Assembly (NCBI GenBank): GCA_026545225.1
Contig: CM048846.1
Span: 85,825,270-85,889,269 of the forward strand
DNA: 64,000 bases
Reading direction: 5' to 3'
From: Cornus controversa
Lineage: Eukaryota > Streptophyta > Magnoliopsida > Cornales > Cornaceae
Below, piece by piece: positions 10,501-21,994 of this stretch. The position numbers were made by a program, and so were the translations under genes. Under the pieces are notes generated by a model that ran no database searches, was not told where the DNA came from, and worked only from the letters and a program-made list of their open reading frames with translations. How positions within the stretch are numbered: position 1 is the stretch's first letter; each line of letters opens with the position of its first letter.

Positions 10501-13500
10501 TTGTGCCTCCTTCTGAGTTGTCTGCCTTAGTCTCTAGCGGCGGTGGTCGTGGTAATTCTCGTGGTAGCTTTCGTGGTGGTCGTGGCTTTCATGGTGGTTT
10601 CTGTGGTGGCGGTCGTTCTAGTGGACGTGGTGACAGGAAATGTGATCATTGTGGTGGTACCAATCATTCTGAACCTTATTGTTAGATGAAATATGGGAAG
10701 CCAAATTATGTGCATCAGGTCACTGAGAGTATTTCACAGCCACTGCAACCTAGTACAACTCGTGGACATGTAGCTTCTGATTCTGGTTCTCAGGATGCAC
10801 TCACTACTCAACTTAGCGAGTTGATTCAGAAACTACAAACTGCTCTTCCATCCACCTCCACTGCCCTTCCATCTACTGCTACCTTAGCCAATTCAGGTAA
10901 TATTACATGTGTGGCTCAATCCTCTTCTTCTTGGGTCATTGATTTCGGAGCGAGCTTGCATATGTCTGGTAACTCATCTCTTTTTTCTGCTTTAAAACCT
11001 ATTAACCATCACATTGTTCTAACTGATGGTTCTTTTAGGCCCGTTCTTGAGAAAGGTTTCCTTCATCCCACTAATTCATTGTCTTTATCATCCAGTCTAT
11101 ATGTTCCTAATTTTCCTTTTAATTTGCTTTCTGTGAGTCAATTGACTAAAGCTTTACAATGTTTTATAACATTTTCTCCTACTGCTTGTGTATTTCAGGA
11201 TCTCCGAATGAAGAAGATGATTGGTTTGGGGCATGAGAAAAACGGACTGTATTATTTGGATTCTTATGAACCTTCTTCGGTCGTGTCGTCGGCTTTGAGT
11301 GCTACAGTCTCTCCTCTTCAGTGGCATTTTCGTTTGGGCCATCCATCATTGGCAAAACTGCGATTAACTATTCCCGGGTTGAGTCATGTGTCTGTTTTAG
11401 AATGTGAGGCTTGTCAGTTGGGCAAGTATCACCATAGTTCCTTTCCGAGTCGTAGTCATAGTCGTCAGACTGAGTCTTTTGATGTAGTCCATACGGACAT
11501 CTAGGTCCTTCTAGAACTGTTAGTTTGAATGGATTTCTTTATTTTGTTATCTTTGTTGATGATTACTCTAGAATGACATGGTTATTTTTTATGAAAGAAC
11601 GGTCTGAGTTACCTCGTATTGTTACAAAATTTTATAATGAAATTTTTATTCAGTTTGGTAAGCGCATTAAAATTTTTCACTCTGATAATGCCTTAGAATA
11701 TACACAGTCTATCATGAATTCTTTTTGTTTTGATCGTGGTATTATTCATCAGACTAGCTATGCCCATACTTCTCAACAGAATGGTGTTGCTAAACGAAAG
11801 CATCGCCATCTGTTAGATGTTGCCCGTACCTTGTTATTTAATATGTCAATACCCAAACAGTTTTGGGCTAATGCGGTTCTTACTGCGTGTTATCTCATCA
11901 ATCATATGCCATCTGCTGTTGTGGGTAATCAAACTCCTTTTTCTCTTCTATATCCTAGTACTTCTCCATTTCAGCTCACTCCTCGTGTTTTTGGCTGTCG
12001 CTTTTGCTCATATTTTGGATCCTGGTCGTGACAAATTGTCTCCTCGTGCTTGTAAATGTGTTTTCCTTGGATACTCCAATACTCAAAAAAGATATCGATG
12101 TTACAGTCCCGAGTCTCGTCGATACTATGTGAGTGCCGATGTTACTTTTTTTGAATCTACTATGTTTTTTTCATCTTCTGGTCAACGTTTGTCTCTTGAT
12201 CTTATCTCTGCTTGTCAGGGGGAGCCTTCCTCGTCCTCCCCACATTTGCCGCTACCCTTAACCTCCTCATCTAATTCCTCATTGCCTTCTCATCCTCCAC
12301 TGCAGGTTTATCAGTGATCTAGATCTCGACCAGTTGTTTCTTTTGGTCCGGACACCACATCTTCTTCACCAGAGGTTCCTGATCCTCCCTTACTCACTTC
12401 TTCTACTAATGATTTGCCCATTGCTCTATGTCGCGGTAAGCGTACTTGTACTCAGCATCCTATTACTAACTTTGTGTCCTATGATTGTATTTCTTCCTCT
12501 TTGCAAACTTTTGCTTTTACCCTGTCCTCTATTTCTGTTCCCTCCTCTTATCAGCATGCTATCTCTGTGCCTGGATGGAAACATGCTATGGATGAGGAAA
12601 TGAGTGCCCTTCACAAGAATCAGAGTTGGGAGCTTACTGGTCTTCCTTCGGGAAAACAAACTGTTGGGTGTCGATGGGTTTATACTGATAAATATCTTCC
12701 TGATAGTTCTGTTGAGTGCCTTAAGGCACGGTTGGTTGCCAAAGGGTATACACAGACGTATGGCGTGAATTACTTAGAGACTTTCTCTCCTGTTGCTCGC
12801 CTTAATTCCTTCCGAGTCCTTTTTTCTATCGCAGTTTGTCGTTCTTGGCCTTTATATCAGCTTGATATAAAGAATGTCTTTCTTCATGACAATCTTCAAG
12901 AGGAAGTTTACATGGCCCAACCTCCTGGTTATGTTGTTACTAGTTCTGAGCACCTTGTTTGTAGACTGCGCAAGGCTCTTTACGGTTTGATGCAGTCTCC
13001 ACGTGCTTGGTTTGATAGATTCAGTGCTGTGGTCATTGCCTTTAGTTTTCAGCGTTCCACTTCTGACCATTCTGTCTTTATTCGTCACTCTTCTGCTGCC
13101 ATTATTGTGTTAATTGTTTATGTTGATGATATTATCATCTCTGGTAGTGACTCTATCGATATTGCAGCCTTGAAACGACATTTGGGTCAACAGTTCCATA
13201 CCAAAGACTTGGGTGTCTTACGCTATTTTCTTGGTATTGAAGTTGCCCGGTCTGCTCAAGGTATCTCTCTCTCTCAACGTAAATATGTACTTGACCTTTT
13301 ATCTGAGACTGGTATGTTAGGTGCTCGACCTATTGATACTCCTATGGACTCTACCGTGAAACTGGATGGTGAACAGGAGGAATTATTTATTGATGTTGGA
13401 CGCTATCGTCGTTTGGTTGGGAAGTTGATTTATCTCACTGTTACTCGTCCTGATATCACCTATGTTGTTAGTGTGGTTAGTCAGTTTATGCATGCTCCTC

Positions 13501-16500
13501 GTCATCCCCACTTCGAGGCTCTTTGTCGTATTTTACGTTATTTGAAAGGTGCTCCTGGGAATGGTTTGTTGTATAAACCCTCTTCCTCCATCTCCGTGAC
13601 AGGCTTTAGTGATGCTGATTAGGCAGGTAGTCGCTCTGATAGGCGTTCTACATCTGGATATTGCACGTTCGTTGGTGCTAATCTTGTTACTTGGCGCAGT
13701 AAAAAGCAAACTGTTGTTGCTCGTTCTAGTACTGAGGCTGAGTATCGTGCTATGGCTCACACTGCTTCTGAGATGTTGTGGGTTCGCTTTCTTCTTCAAG
13801 AGATGGGTGTTGCGGTTCCTACTCCTATGCCTATGCACTGTGATAACCAAGCCGCCATTTTTATTGCTAGCAATCCTGTTTTTCACGAGCGCACCAAGCA
13901 TATTGAGGTTGATTGTCATTTTATTCGTAATTTGTTGATGCAAAAGTAAATTGTTACCCACTATATTTGTTCCGACGATCAGCTGGGGATATTTTTACGA
14001 AGCCATTAGCACGTGGTACCTTTCAGAGATTGTGTTTCAAGCTGGGCATGTTCAATCTGTATGCTCCAGCATAAGGGAGAGTGTTAGAGAGTTTGGGTTA
14101 TTGGGCTTCTTGTATTAAGGGCGTTTTTGTCTTCTTACTCTTTTTCTCTATTATTGAAGAGAATATAAAGGTTTTGTCTTAGGTCTGAGAGAGACACAAT
14201 AATATAGAGAGACTTTTCTTCTTCTTCTTCTTCTTCTCCTCTTATAAACCCTAACACACAATTAGATCAATCTCAACTGAGTTACTTGGTAAAATATTAA
14301 AAATTTGACTCTTTTGCCTAAGAGAACTTATCATGCACGACAAAAAGAAATAAATGTAAAATATAGTTATTTTAGAAAGCTTTCTTTGTAACCTGAGTGA
14401 GCAAGGAAACATATAATGGTAAATGCAAGGAACTTTCAAATGCCACCAAGAACCCAATGAGAAACTTGTCAAGAAACAAAAAACTAGAATATTTCACAAA
14501 TGAAACGTGAAAAACAGCAAAACACCAAAGCCATCAAGCCAAAGGCAGTGAAAAGAAGGGGGGAAAATATGCACCACTGCATACAATAATACGTTCCTGG
14601 TATTTTTAAACACTGAAACTTTTGTTACACGCTCTAATTTTCATTGTTCACTTCTTAGGTAATCTTTCCTTGGAGAAATTTTGAATGGAATTGTAAGATG
14701 ACAATTTTTGAATAAAATAGAAAAATATTAAAGGCAAAGAAATGAAGATGACAAAATGTTCAAACTCACCATTAATGAGAGGAAGAATGTGTGTTGCATA
14801 GTGCACGTAATGTAAAAGATCTTCCTTGGTATAAAATGTCTGCCCAGTCTCCAAATTCCTGTAACACTACAATAGCCAACACAAAAAAGAAAAATCCTTG
14901 TAGTTCTGGTGTCGGTAAATATGATGATTAAATCCTTATCAAAATATTTTTTTTGCTTCAATAGGTAAATAATTAGAATAGATCAATAGATGCTTCAGTT
15001 ATTCTAGGAGTATATTATGTTGTGTAGTAATAAGGATTTACAGGAAATACTCGGTGTCCTATAGGCTATAGCATCACCGATATGCAAGTTCTTAAATATT
15101 ACCCAACTCATACAAAGTACAAACTAATTAGTTCTGAAACTGTCGTGATGGAACCTAAGCTTTTCTTGTTCACTTCTACTTAGTCGAGATCTAATTTGTA
15201 TTGTATAACCAACATGTAACAAAGCACTTCAATTCTTTCACTGTCATTATAGTAGCAATCTCTCTGTTTGGAGAGAACACGAAAAAGAGGGGGGGAAAGG
15301 AGAGAGAGAGAGAATCAAGTCTATTTTCACTACTTTGGACACAAATCACCAATAGTTTCTTTGCAACTTCTTTTAATAAATTCAATAGTTTCTTTGCAAC
15401 TGAAAACAATTGTCAGTTTTCAATAGAATCTATATGCATACACGTCAAGGAAAGAAATGGGACCTAAAAGACATAAATATAATATTGTAAAAAAGTGCAC
15501 CAAGTATGCTCATTACTATCATTAGTTTGTGTATAAGCAACTAAATTTTGGATGAATTTCTTCCGTCTTTTCCTAGAAAAATAAAAATAAAATATATCTT
15601 ATTGGGCAAGTGATGGGGCATGGGTGCCTGATGAGAGTATCTGTGGGATCTATTCTGGTTCCCCTAGTTCTAGAATGGTAAGCGGATAGAAGTGAAACCA
15701 AAACACCAGTTTTGGGCACCCCTATGAATGGGACAGTTACAGGAGGTAGCAAGTAAAGGATCTAAAAGAAGAACTGATCAATAATGGTAGAATCAATAAT
15801 GGTAGAGCACAAAATCATATTTCCAATCATTTACCAACACATTCTGTAACAAGCTTCTCCAACAAAAAGCATTATCATATCATAGTTTTACAACCTTTGT
15901 CATCATATGCTTAAAACCAGGCTTGTTTGCTTAATAGATAGATTACTTTTGTATAGCTACTTAATTAAAACCAAAAAAAGAGAAAAGTAAATAAAGATAA
16001 CTTGACACCTAAATTAATGCAAAAGTCAAACTAGATACCCACATATGTTAATGAAGCTGTAATGATCAAAGTAAGTTCACCTTTTTCACTAATAGAGCAC
16101 ATGATAAGCAGGATAGAAATTAATAATATCCAATATATCTCTATTATCTCTTTGCATTGAGAAACATTTTTCAAGAGATGAATATCTTAAAAATTGTTCG
16201 TTCAAAAGATCCACAAGAATAAGTTTGTTTAGTCCAAATAATGTTATCTAATCAGAGGAGACAAAATCAGATAAGTTGATAGTAACAATTATAAGTGGTT
16301 TAGATGCATGTGTGCATTTAATAAATTGAACATTGAAGGTGCAAAAAAATAACAAAGAATGTATACATACTATGAAGCACGGACACTCCGTTAGAGGTGT
16401 CGTGGCGGTGACGAACACGTGTTGTACACGGACATGCCGGGGATACGGCCAGACACATGTTGGACACGGCTAGAAGTGTCCACATTTTTAAATGATTATT

Positions 16501-18110
16501 TTTTTGAGACGGACACGGCAAGGACAATGCCCGGATACGCCAAGGACATGGCTAGTTATGCAAGGACATGGCCAGGACATGACGGGATCAATTTGTGAAT
16601 ATTTTTTTTTTTTAAACCATGGGGCTCATCTAAATTTTAAAATCTAATGGGGTAAAAATGTAAAATAAAACTTAGGCTTAAAAGCCCACATAAGTGTATT
16701 TATTTACCGGAAAAAAAACAACATAAGCATATTCACGTGTTGTATATGGACATGCCGGGGATACGACCAGACACATGTTAGACACGGCTAGAAGTGTCCA
16801 CATTTTTAAATGATTATTTTTTTGAGACGGACACGGCAAGGACAATGCCCGGATACGCCAAGGACATGGCTAGATATGCAAGGACATGGCCAGGACATGA
16901 CGGGATCAATTTGTGAATTTTTTTTTTTTTTAAAACCATGGGGCTCATCTCAAATTTTAAAATCTAATGGGGTAAAAATGTAAAAAAAAAACTTAGGCTT
17001 AAAAGCCCACATAAGTGTATTTATTTACCGGAAAAAAAACAACATAAGCATATTCACGTCTTCAGATTGCTCTTTTGCTTAATGATTTGTTCTCACTTCT
17101 CATATAAAAAATGTAAGTCAAATCAATTAGAGAAAAAGTGAGAAGAAGAAGAAATAGAAGAAAAAGTGGAGACATTCCCTAGAATGTGTATGTTGTTATT
17201 GAGAAACTAAAAAATAAATAAAATATTTGTTTATAATAATATTTTTTTATTTTTATTTTTTTAACATATCTTTGCCGTGTCCATGTCCGTGTCCGTGTCC
17301 GTTTTTTTTGAGATTTGTCGTATCGCTGCGTCCATATCGTGTCATACCCCTATCCGTGCTTCCTAGTTTTCATATCAGTAATGACAAGTTTAAGAACATC
17401 TTGAAACACTCCTTGATTGTTAGAATATAGTTGAAGTAATAAGGATGTGATTCTAAGAAAAAAATAGGACTAGTATCATAAGATGTAAAGAGATACATCA
17501 GGATTATTGACATTCCTTTCTAAAAGATCATAAGCATGAAATAACACTATCGTGCTGCATAGTGCCAAATTAATGAGCAACCAATGATTAAGTTTTGTTA
17601 ATGTTTTATTGATTTAGAAGAAAGAACATTCCAAAACAACACACTTCCTCATATGCAACACCACCTAACATAGACTAAATTCTTTCAACAGGGGAAGACA
17701 TGTAAGGTACACATTCATTAAAGAGAACATCAAAATCATTTTTTTTTATTGTGTGAAGTACCCAAAAGAACAAGCAAGAAACCTAAACAAACTCAATGTA
17801 AAAGTACAATTACTGTACCACCTATGTGAGAAGCTAAAGTCAGCAATATATCATAAGATAACACAATACAAAAACCTAATACATCAGTTCATAGAATTAA
17901 ATCAATAATTAGAATCCCCAATTAGGGGGAAAATCAATAATTAGAATACTATAATGAACTGATCAATGTATCGATCTCGGTAGAAACACTATTTTCCAGT
18001 GATATTAGGGGAAGAAGTAGGATTACCTCTGCTTTAGAACCATCCTTACACTTTTCATATTTTTTAACCCAGCCACTAGGAAGCGATTCAGCCCTACTTT
18101 CTTCAGCCAT
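7600..18110 (-). CDS. Small MBD-like (methyl-CpG-binding domain) gene, four exons with a 17-nt microexon
   Basis: Four minus-strand exons join in frame: 18110-18027, 15058-15042 (17 nt), 14858-14770 and 7664-7600, giving 84 residues and a TAA stop. All introns are GT-AG (donors GTAATCC, GTAAATC, GTGAGTT; acceptors TATAG, TTACAG, TAGAG). The product starts MAEESRAE, then LPSGWVKKYEKCKDGSK, EYF, LETGQTFYTKEDLLHYV. This matches the plant MBD layout (LP.GW...G...YY....G..F.S...L.Y), a fold that binds methylated CpG in the nucleus. The protein ends soon after the domain. The same frame continues past the stop with protein-like text (ADGMAQEYLQGKAKGKRKAE) and further stops down to about 7400, so the original may have been longer and this copy damaged. 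Intron 3 (7.1 kb) holds the copia element; intron 1 holds the 16370-17366 element. Expression is untested, and the last exon is the least certain. Confidence 0.5.
8396..8565 (-). mobile_element. tRNA-derived SINE with target-site duplication
   Basis: On the minus strand the head reads gcttggttcaatggtaaa (box A-like) followed by gagttcaagcctc (box B-like), the bipartite pol III promoter of tRNA-derived SINEs. The body is about 170 bp. It is flanked by ttctattatagttgt (8381-8395) and ttctactatggttgt (8566-8580), a 15-bp target duplication with two mismatches. It lies in the third intron of the MBD-like gene. Confidence 0.75.
9077..9270 (+). repeat. 5' LTR of the copia element
   Basis: It starts TGTTAGAGAG and ends at CTCAACT, 194 bp, preceded by the target duplication gagtt. 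The right boundary is set by the primer-binding site and by where the 3' LTR match ends; the last base is not the usual A. Confidence 0.88.
9271..9285 (+). other. Primer-binding site (initiator tRNA-Met type)
   Basis: TGGTATCAAAGCCAG directly follows the 5' LTR and resembles TGGTATCAGAGC, the complement of the 3' end of initiator tRNA-Met used by most plant copia elements. Confidence 0.8.
9880..10690 (+). other. gag region of the copia element (fossil)
   Basis: The region has the character of a UBN2-type copia gag: an N-terminal part with LNGLNYLAWA, a central helical part, a Gly/Arg-rich stretch and one zinc knuckle of the form CDHCGGTNH....C that would bind RNA. Part of a broken element. 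Confidence 0.85.
10900..12000 (+). other. Protease and integrase region of the copia element (fossil)
   Basis: A protease-like active-site area near 10930 (WVIDFGAS, related to the usual D.GA/S pattern) is followed by the GAG-pre-integrase zinc-binding module (WHFRLGHPS, then CEACQLGK) and the integrase core (FVDDYSRMTW; SQQNGVAKRKHRH). The order protease, integrase, reverse transcriptase identifies copia rather than gypsy. Part of a broken element. Confidence 0.85.
12600..13950 (+). other. Reverse transcriptase and RNase H region of the copia element (fossil)
   Basis: Reverse transcriptase motifs KARLVAKGYTQ, PVARLNSFRVL, YGLMQSPRAW and the catalytic YVDDI box are clear, followed by the copia connection (KDLGVLRYFLGIEV) and RNase H-like sequence near the 3' end. 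Part of a broken element. Confidence 0.88.
14071..14081 (+). other. Polypurine tract of the copia element
   Basis: The purine run ataagggagag lies immediately before the 3' LTR, where plus-strand priming takes place in this family. Confidence 0.65.
14082..14278 (+). repeat. 3' LTR of the copia element
   Basis: It is 197 bp and matches the 5' LTR almost throughout. The flanking gagtt at 14279-14283 repeats the bases before the 5' LTR. Confidence 0.88.
16370..17366. mobile_element. Inverted-repeat element of about 1 kb, rich in GGACACG motifs
   Basis: The left end CTATGAAGCACGGA and the right end TCCGTGCTTCCTAG are 14-bp inverted repeats with one mismatch. Inside the ends, clusters of ggacacgg-like words at the left and ccgtgtcc words at the right extend the inverted character. 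There is no transposase frame and no clear target duplication, so it is called a non-autonomous DNA transposon with the superfamily open. It lies in the first intron of the MBD-like gene. Confidence 0.5.
16416..17054. repeat. Tandem duplication of about 320 bp inside the inverted-repeat element
   Basis: Unit 1 (16416-16733, 318 bp) and unit 2 (16734-17054, 321 bp) both start cacgtgttgta and run through catgccggggatac to cataagcatatt. They differ by a handful of substitutions and by homopolymer lengths, so the duplication is fairly recent. Confidence 0.9.
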
Positions 18111-18158
18111 TTACCAAAATATCAAGTTTCTCTCAAAAGCTTCACAGTCTATTGCTAC

Positions 18159-18341
18159 CTAGTATATATTTAAGACAGAAACTCTATAACATTGCGATAT
18201 GAATGAGGATAAATAACTCGACCACCCGAAGAGGGCCAGAAGTATGTTTTCACATATGTTCTCACATTTAATGAAAGCCGACTGATGGGGACCCACCAAC
18301 TTATCAAGCACTTCCCTAAGCCGATTCACAAAAATGACCAA
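18159..18341 (-). mobile_element. LINE reverse-transcriptase fragment, copy A
   Basis: The frame reads VIFVNRLREVLDKLVGPHQSAF, then ENILLA. This corresponds to the conserved L1-type reverse transcriptase segment NRLK..L..LIS..QSAF..GR.I.DNILLA. Only about 60 residues survive and both sides are unrelated. It lies just upstream of MBD-like exon 1 on the same strand. Confidence 0.7.
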
Positions 18342-18922
18342 TTGTCAACTCAAAAAGGCTAGTTCCAGTAGCAGAACTCAATCTAAGCTATTTATTCTCG
18401 TTCTTATCGCAATGTTGCAAAGTTTCTCTCTTAAATGTAGAACAGCTAAGAAAAGATTCTCTAAGCCACTTGTTCTCATTCTCCTGTGTTGCCAATAGAA
18501 CCCTATAGCATGAGATTAAGAATTGTTTCCTTCCAAACCAACCTGATTTTCACTATCCTATCATGAGGTAAGTATTGGTTGAAAGTAATGGCTGCTACTG
18601 TTGTTGCGCGCTAACGGACATTCCAAACCATATCAGTCTCTCATAATTAGATGACCATAACCCTCCCTCCTTCATTGACAATAACAATGAGAAAACGTAA
18701 CTTTAGAGAATCTTTTCTTTCTTAATTGTTCTCTAGACCCACTTGATTTTCATTAGCCTATCACGAGGTAAGTACGAGACAAACATTAATGCTTACCTTG
18801 TAAGTAATTAATTAACATTTATGGCTTTCAACGATCATGGTTGAAACAAACAGTTGTTGCTGTTATAGCTCATTAACTACCGTTAGAAACCATGTCAGTG
18901 TGCCATAGTTTCACGGCCATAA

Positions 18923-18950
18923 CCCCCCCTCCCCCCCCCCCCCCCCCCCC
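18923..18950. repeat. Poly-C tract
   Basis: Twenty-seven of 28 bases are C. It lies inside duplication copy A in the part missing from copy B. Length in such tracts is often a sequencing or assembly uncertainty. Confidence 0.9.
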
Positions 18951-19237
18951 TTTCATATTGTTCACTTTTTTCCTACAAAATCAGTTCATACTTCTCCAAA
19001 TAAACTCAATATACATAGATCAACTCTCCAAAACTTACAATATCACATGATCTAAGCTTAGATCATAAATCAAGATATTCGGACATGTAAATCAAATTTG
19101 TTCTATTTTTCATTTTGAAAAATACACATTACTGCTATTAAGAAATTTACACATTATTTTCATGTTGTTTCTTTATCATCAGCTAAAAACTGGTCATTCT
19201 TAACTATGTATTGTGCGTCTCCCATTCATCAACTTAG

Positions 19238-19655
19238 TGTAAATAAGTAGAGTTCGCTGGTGCTAGAGGAATGATTCACACTCAAGACTAGACTAGAGAA
19301 TAGTGAAAGGAGATTGGGAGATGAGGATGGATTGGGAGAGAGAGAAGGCAAAAAGAATATGAGACTGGGAGGGGCTCCTCCATGATCTGCCAGCATCCTC
19401 CTTTCTGTGCCACAAGTGCTCCACTATTTATAGGGCTCCTTGCACAGATCCTTGACAGCTGTCATGATGTCCAGTCCATTATTCCTTCTGGTCAGTCCGC
19501 AGATACGGCTGACGATCCCTTCTCTCAAAGCCACCATACCACTATAACCCAATTTCCCATCGCCTAAAAGACTATTTCTGAGGGAAGGTTGCCCCTTAAC
19601 CTCCCTTATGCTTTTGCGTCCTTATTAAAATATGCTTAAATATCACCTCTTTACA
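19238..19655 (-). mobile_element. Solo LTR, 418 bp
   Basis: The element starts TGTAAATAAG, ends CTCTTTACA and is flanked on both sides by cttag (19233-19237, 19656-19660). Two paralogous stretches in this window (near 26820 and 32050) carry the uninterrupted site catcaacttagcat, confirming an insertion. A TATAAATAG box on the minus strand (about 19424-19433) suggests the element points left. No internal retrotransposon sequence remains, so it is a product of LTR-LTR recombination. The family is not identified. Confidence 0.88.
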
Positions 19656-20232
19656 CTTAGCATGACCTCTTCCATACACAGTTTTCTTCTTACACTAATA
19701 TTTGATTTTCGGACCCAATTTTCATACTAAATTTTTTAATATATATATATGGTGATCGAATTTAGATTTAAAATATGCAATCAGATTCAAAATTGAATCC
19801 ACCAATTTAAAACAAATAAGAATTTAAGATGTTACATGAATGAATCCTATTCATGTTTTCTCTATTTTTTTTCCTCCTCTGTCTCTCTCTGTGCCAAATT
19901 TGACCTATTAACAACATTGCAATGATACAAACATATGGGATGACCCTTTCTGCAATAAAATCAATCATGTCTTCATTTTATAGCACTACAAGTGAACTAT
20001 GATTAACAAAAGTGCATCATTTTCAAAATGAACATGTATGCAGCTATAGTGAAACAAACTACCAACATTTTGACATTAAACGAAGTTCAAACTTATCATC
20101 GAATGAAACTTAAAGACTTCCATTGTTACCTATACTTCAACTCTGCACAAAAGCGGTTATAGTATTCACTATTAACTATTCAAAGCAATTGCCAAAAACT
20201 TGAAGCAATGAAAAGACAGAAATTTCTACCTC

Positions 20233-20966
<734 letters not shown>

Positions 20967-21031
20967 ATCAATGTATCGATCTCGGTAGAAACACTATTTT
21001 CCAGTGATATCAGGGGAAGAAGTAGGATTAC

Positions 21032-21115
21032 CTCTGCTTTAGAACCATCCTTACACTTTTCATATTTTTTAACCCAGCCACTCGGAAGCGATTCAGCCCT
21101 ACTTTCTTCAGCCAT
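21032..21115 (-). pseudogene. Duplicated first exon of the MBD-like gene
   Basis: The 28 codons match exon 1 of the MBD-like gene at 18110-18027, including LPSGWVKKYEKCKDGSK and the same donor (GCAGAG then GTAATCC). No matching downstream exons were found in this orientation before pseudogene A, so the copy is an orphan exon. Confidence 0.7.
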
Positions 21116-21163
21116 TTACCAAAATATCAAGTTTCTCTCAAAACCTTCACAATCTATTGCTAC

Positions 21164-21346
21164 CTAGTATATATTTAAGACAGAAACTCTACAACATTGC
21201 GATATGAACGAGGATAAATAACTCGACCACCTGAAGAGGGCCAGAAGTATGTTTTCACATATGTTCCCACATTTAATGAAAGCCGACTGATGGGGACCCA
21301 CCAACTTATCAAGCACTTCCCTAAGCCGATTCACAAAAATGACCAA
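21164..21346 (-). mobile_element. LINE reverse-transcriptase fragment, copy B
   Basis: Second copy of the 18159-18341 fragment with a few substitutions (CGNICENILLALFRW against CENICENILLALFGW), carried by the segmental duplication. Confidence 0.7.
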
Positions 21347-21994
21347 TTGTCAACTCAAAAAGGATAGTTCCAGAAGTAGAACCCAATCTAAGCTATTTAT
21401 CTTCGTTCTTATCGCAATGTTGCAGAGTTTCTCTCTTAAATGTAGAACAGCTAAGAAAAGATTTTCTAAGCCATGTGTTCTCATTCTCCTGTGTTGCCAA
21501 TAGAAGAGACCCTATAACATGAGATTAAAAACTGTTTCCTACCAAACCAACCTGATTTTCACTAGCCTATCATGAGGTAAGTATTGGGCTGACAAAATTC
21601 CTTACCTTGTAGGAAATTAATCAACATTTATGTTTAACAATCATGGTTGAAAGTAACGGCTGCTACTGTTGTCACGCGGTAACGGACGTTACAAACCATA
21701 TCAGTCTCGCATAATTAGAAGACCATAACCCTCCCTCCTTCATTGACAATAACAATGAGAAAACGTAACTTTAGAGAATCTTTTCTTTCTTAATTGTTCT
21801 CTAGACCCACTTGATTTTCATTAGCCTATCACGAGGTAAGTACTGGACCAACATTAATGCTTACCTTGTAAGTAATTAATTAACATTTATGGCTTTCAAC
21901 AATCATGGTTGAAACAACAGTTGTTGCTGATCTAAGCTTAGATCATAAATCAAGATATTCGGACATGTAAATCAAATTTGTTCTATTTTTCATA

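Larger units (their letters stand above)
9077..14278 (+). mobile_element. Ty1/copia LTR retrotransposon, nearly full length, broken
   Basis: The element is 5.2 kb with two LTRs of about 195 bp, a primer-binding site, gag, protease, integrase, reverse transcriptase and RNase H in copia order, and a polypurine tract. It is flanked by a perfect 5-bp duplication, gagtt (9072-9076 and 14279-14283). The LTRs differ by about three substitutions plus a small CTT-repeat length change, roughly 1.5 percent, which suggests insertion within the last one to few million years depending on the rate. The coding region is broken, with at least five interruptions, so it is a fossil. Short LTRs and total length fit the Ale/Retrofit group, a tentative call. 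It lies antisense within the third intron of the MBD-like gene. Confidence 0.95.
17963..19122. repeat. Segmental duplication, copy A
   Basis: The block matches 20968-21994 in the same orientation, from atcaatgtatcgatctcgg to gacatgtaaatcaaatttg. It contains exon 1 of the MBD-like gene and, upstream of it, a LINE reverse-transcriptase piece. Copy A has about 180 bp (including a poly-C tract) that copy B lacks near its end. By eye the copies are roughly 95 percent identical. Confidence 0.88.
20968..21994. repeat. Segmental duplication, copy B
   Basis: Second copy of the 17963-19122 block, lacking about 180 bp near its end. It abuts pseudogene A in what was intron 4 of that gene, so the junction at about 20967 marks the insertion or recombination point. 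Confidence 0.88.
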
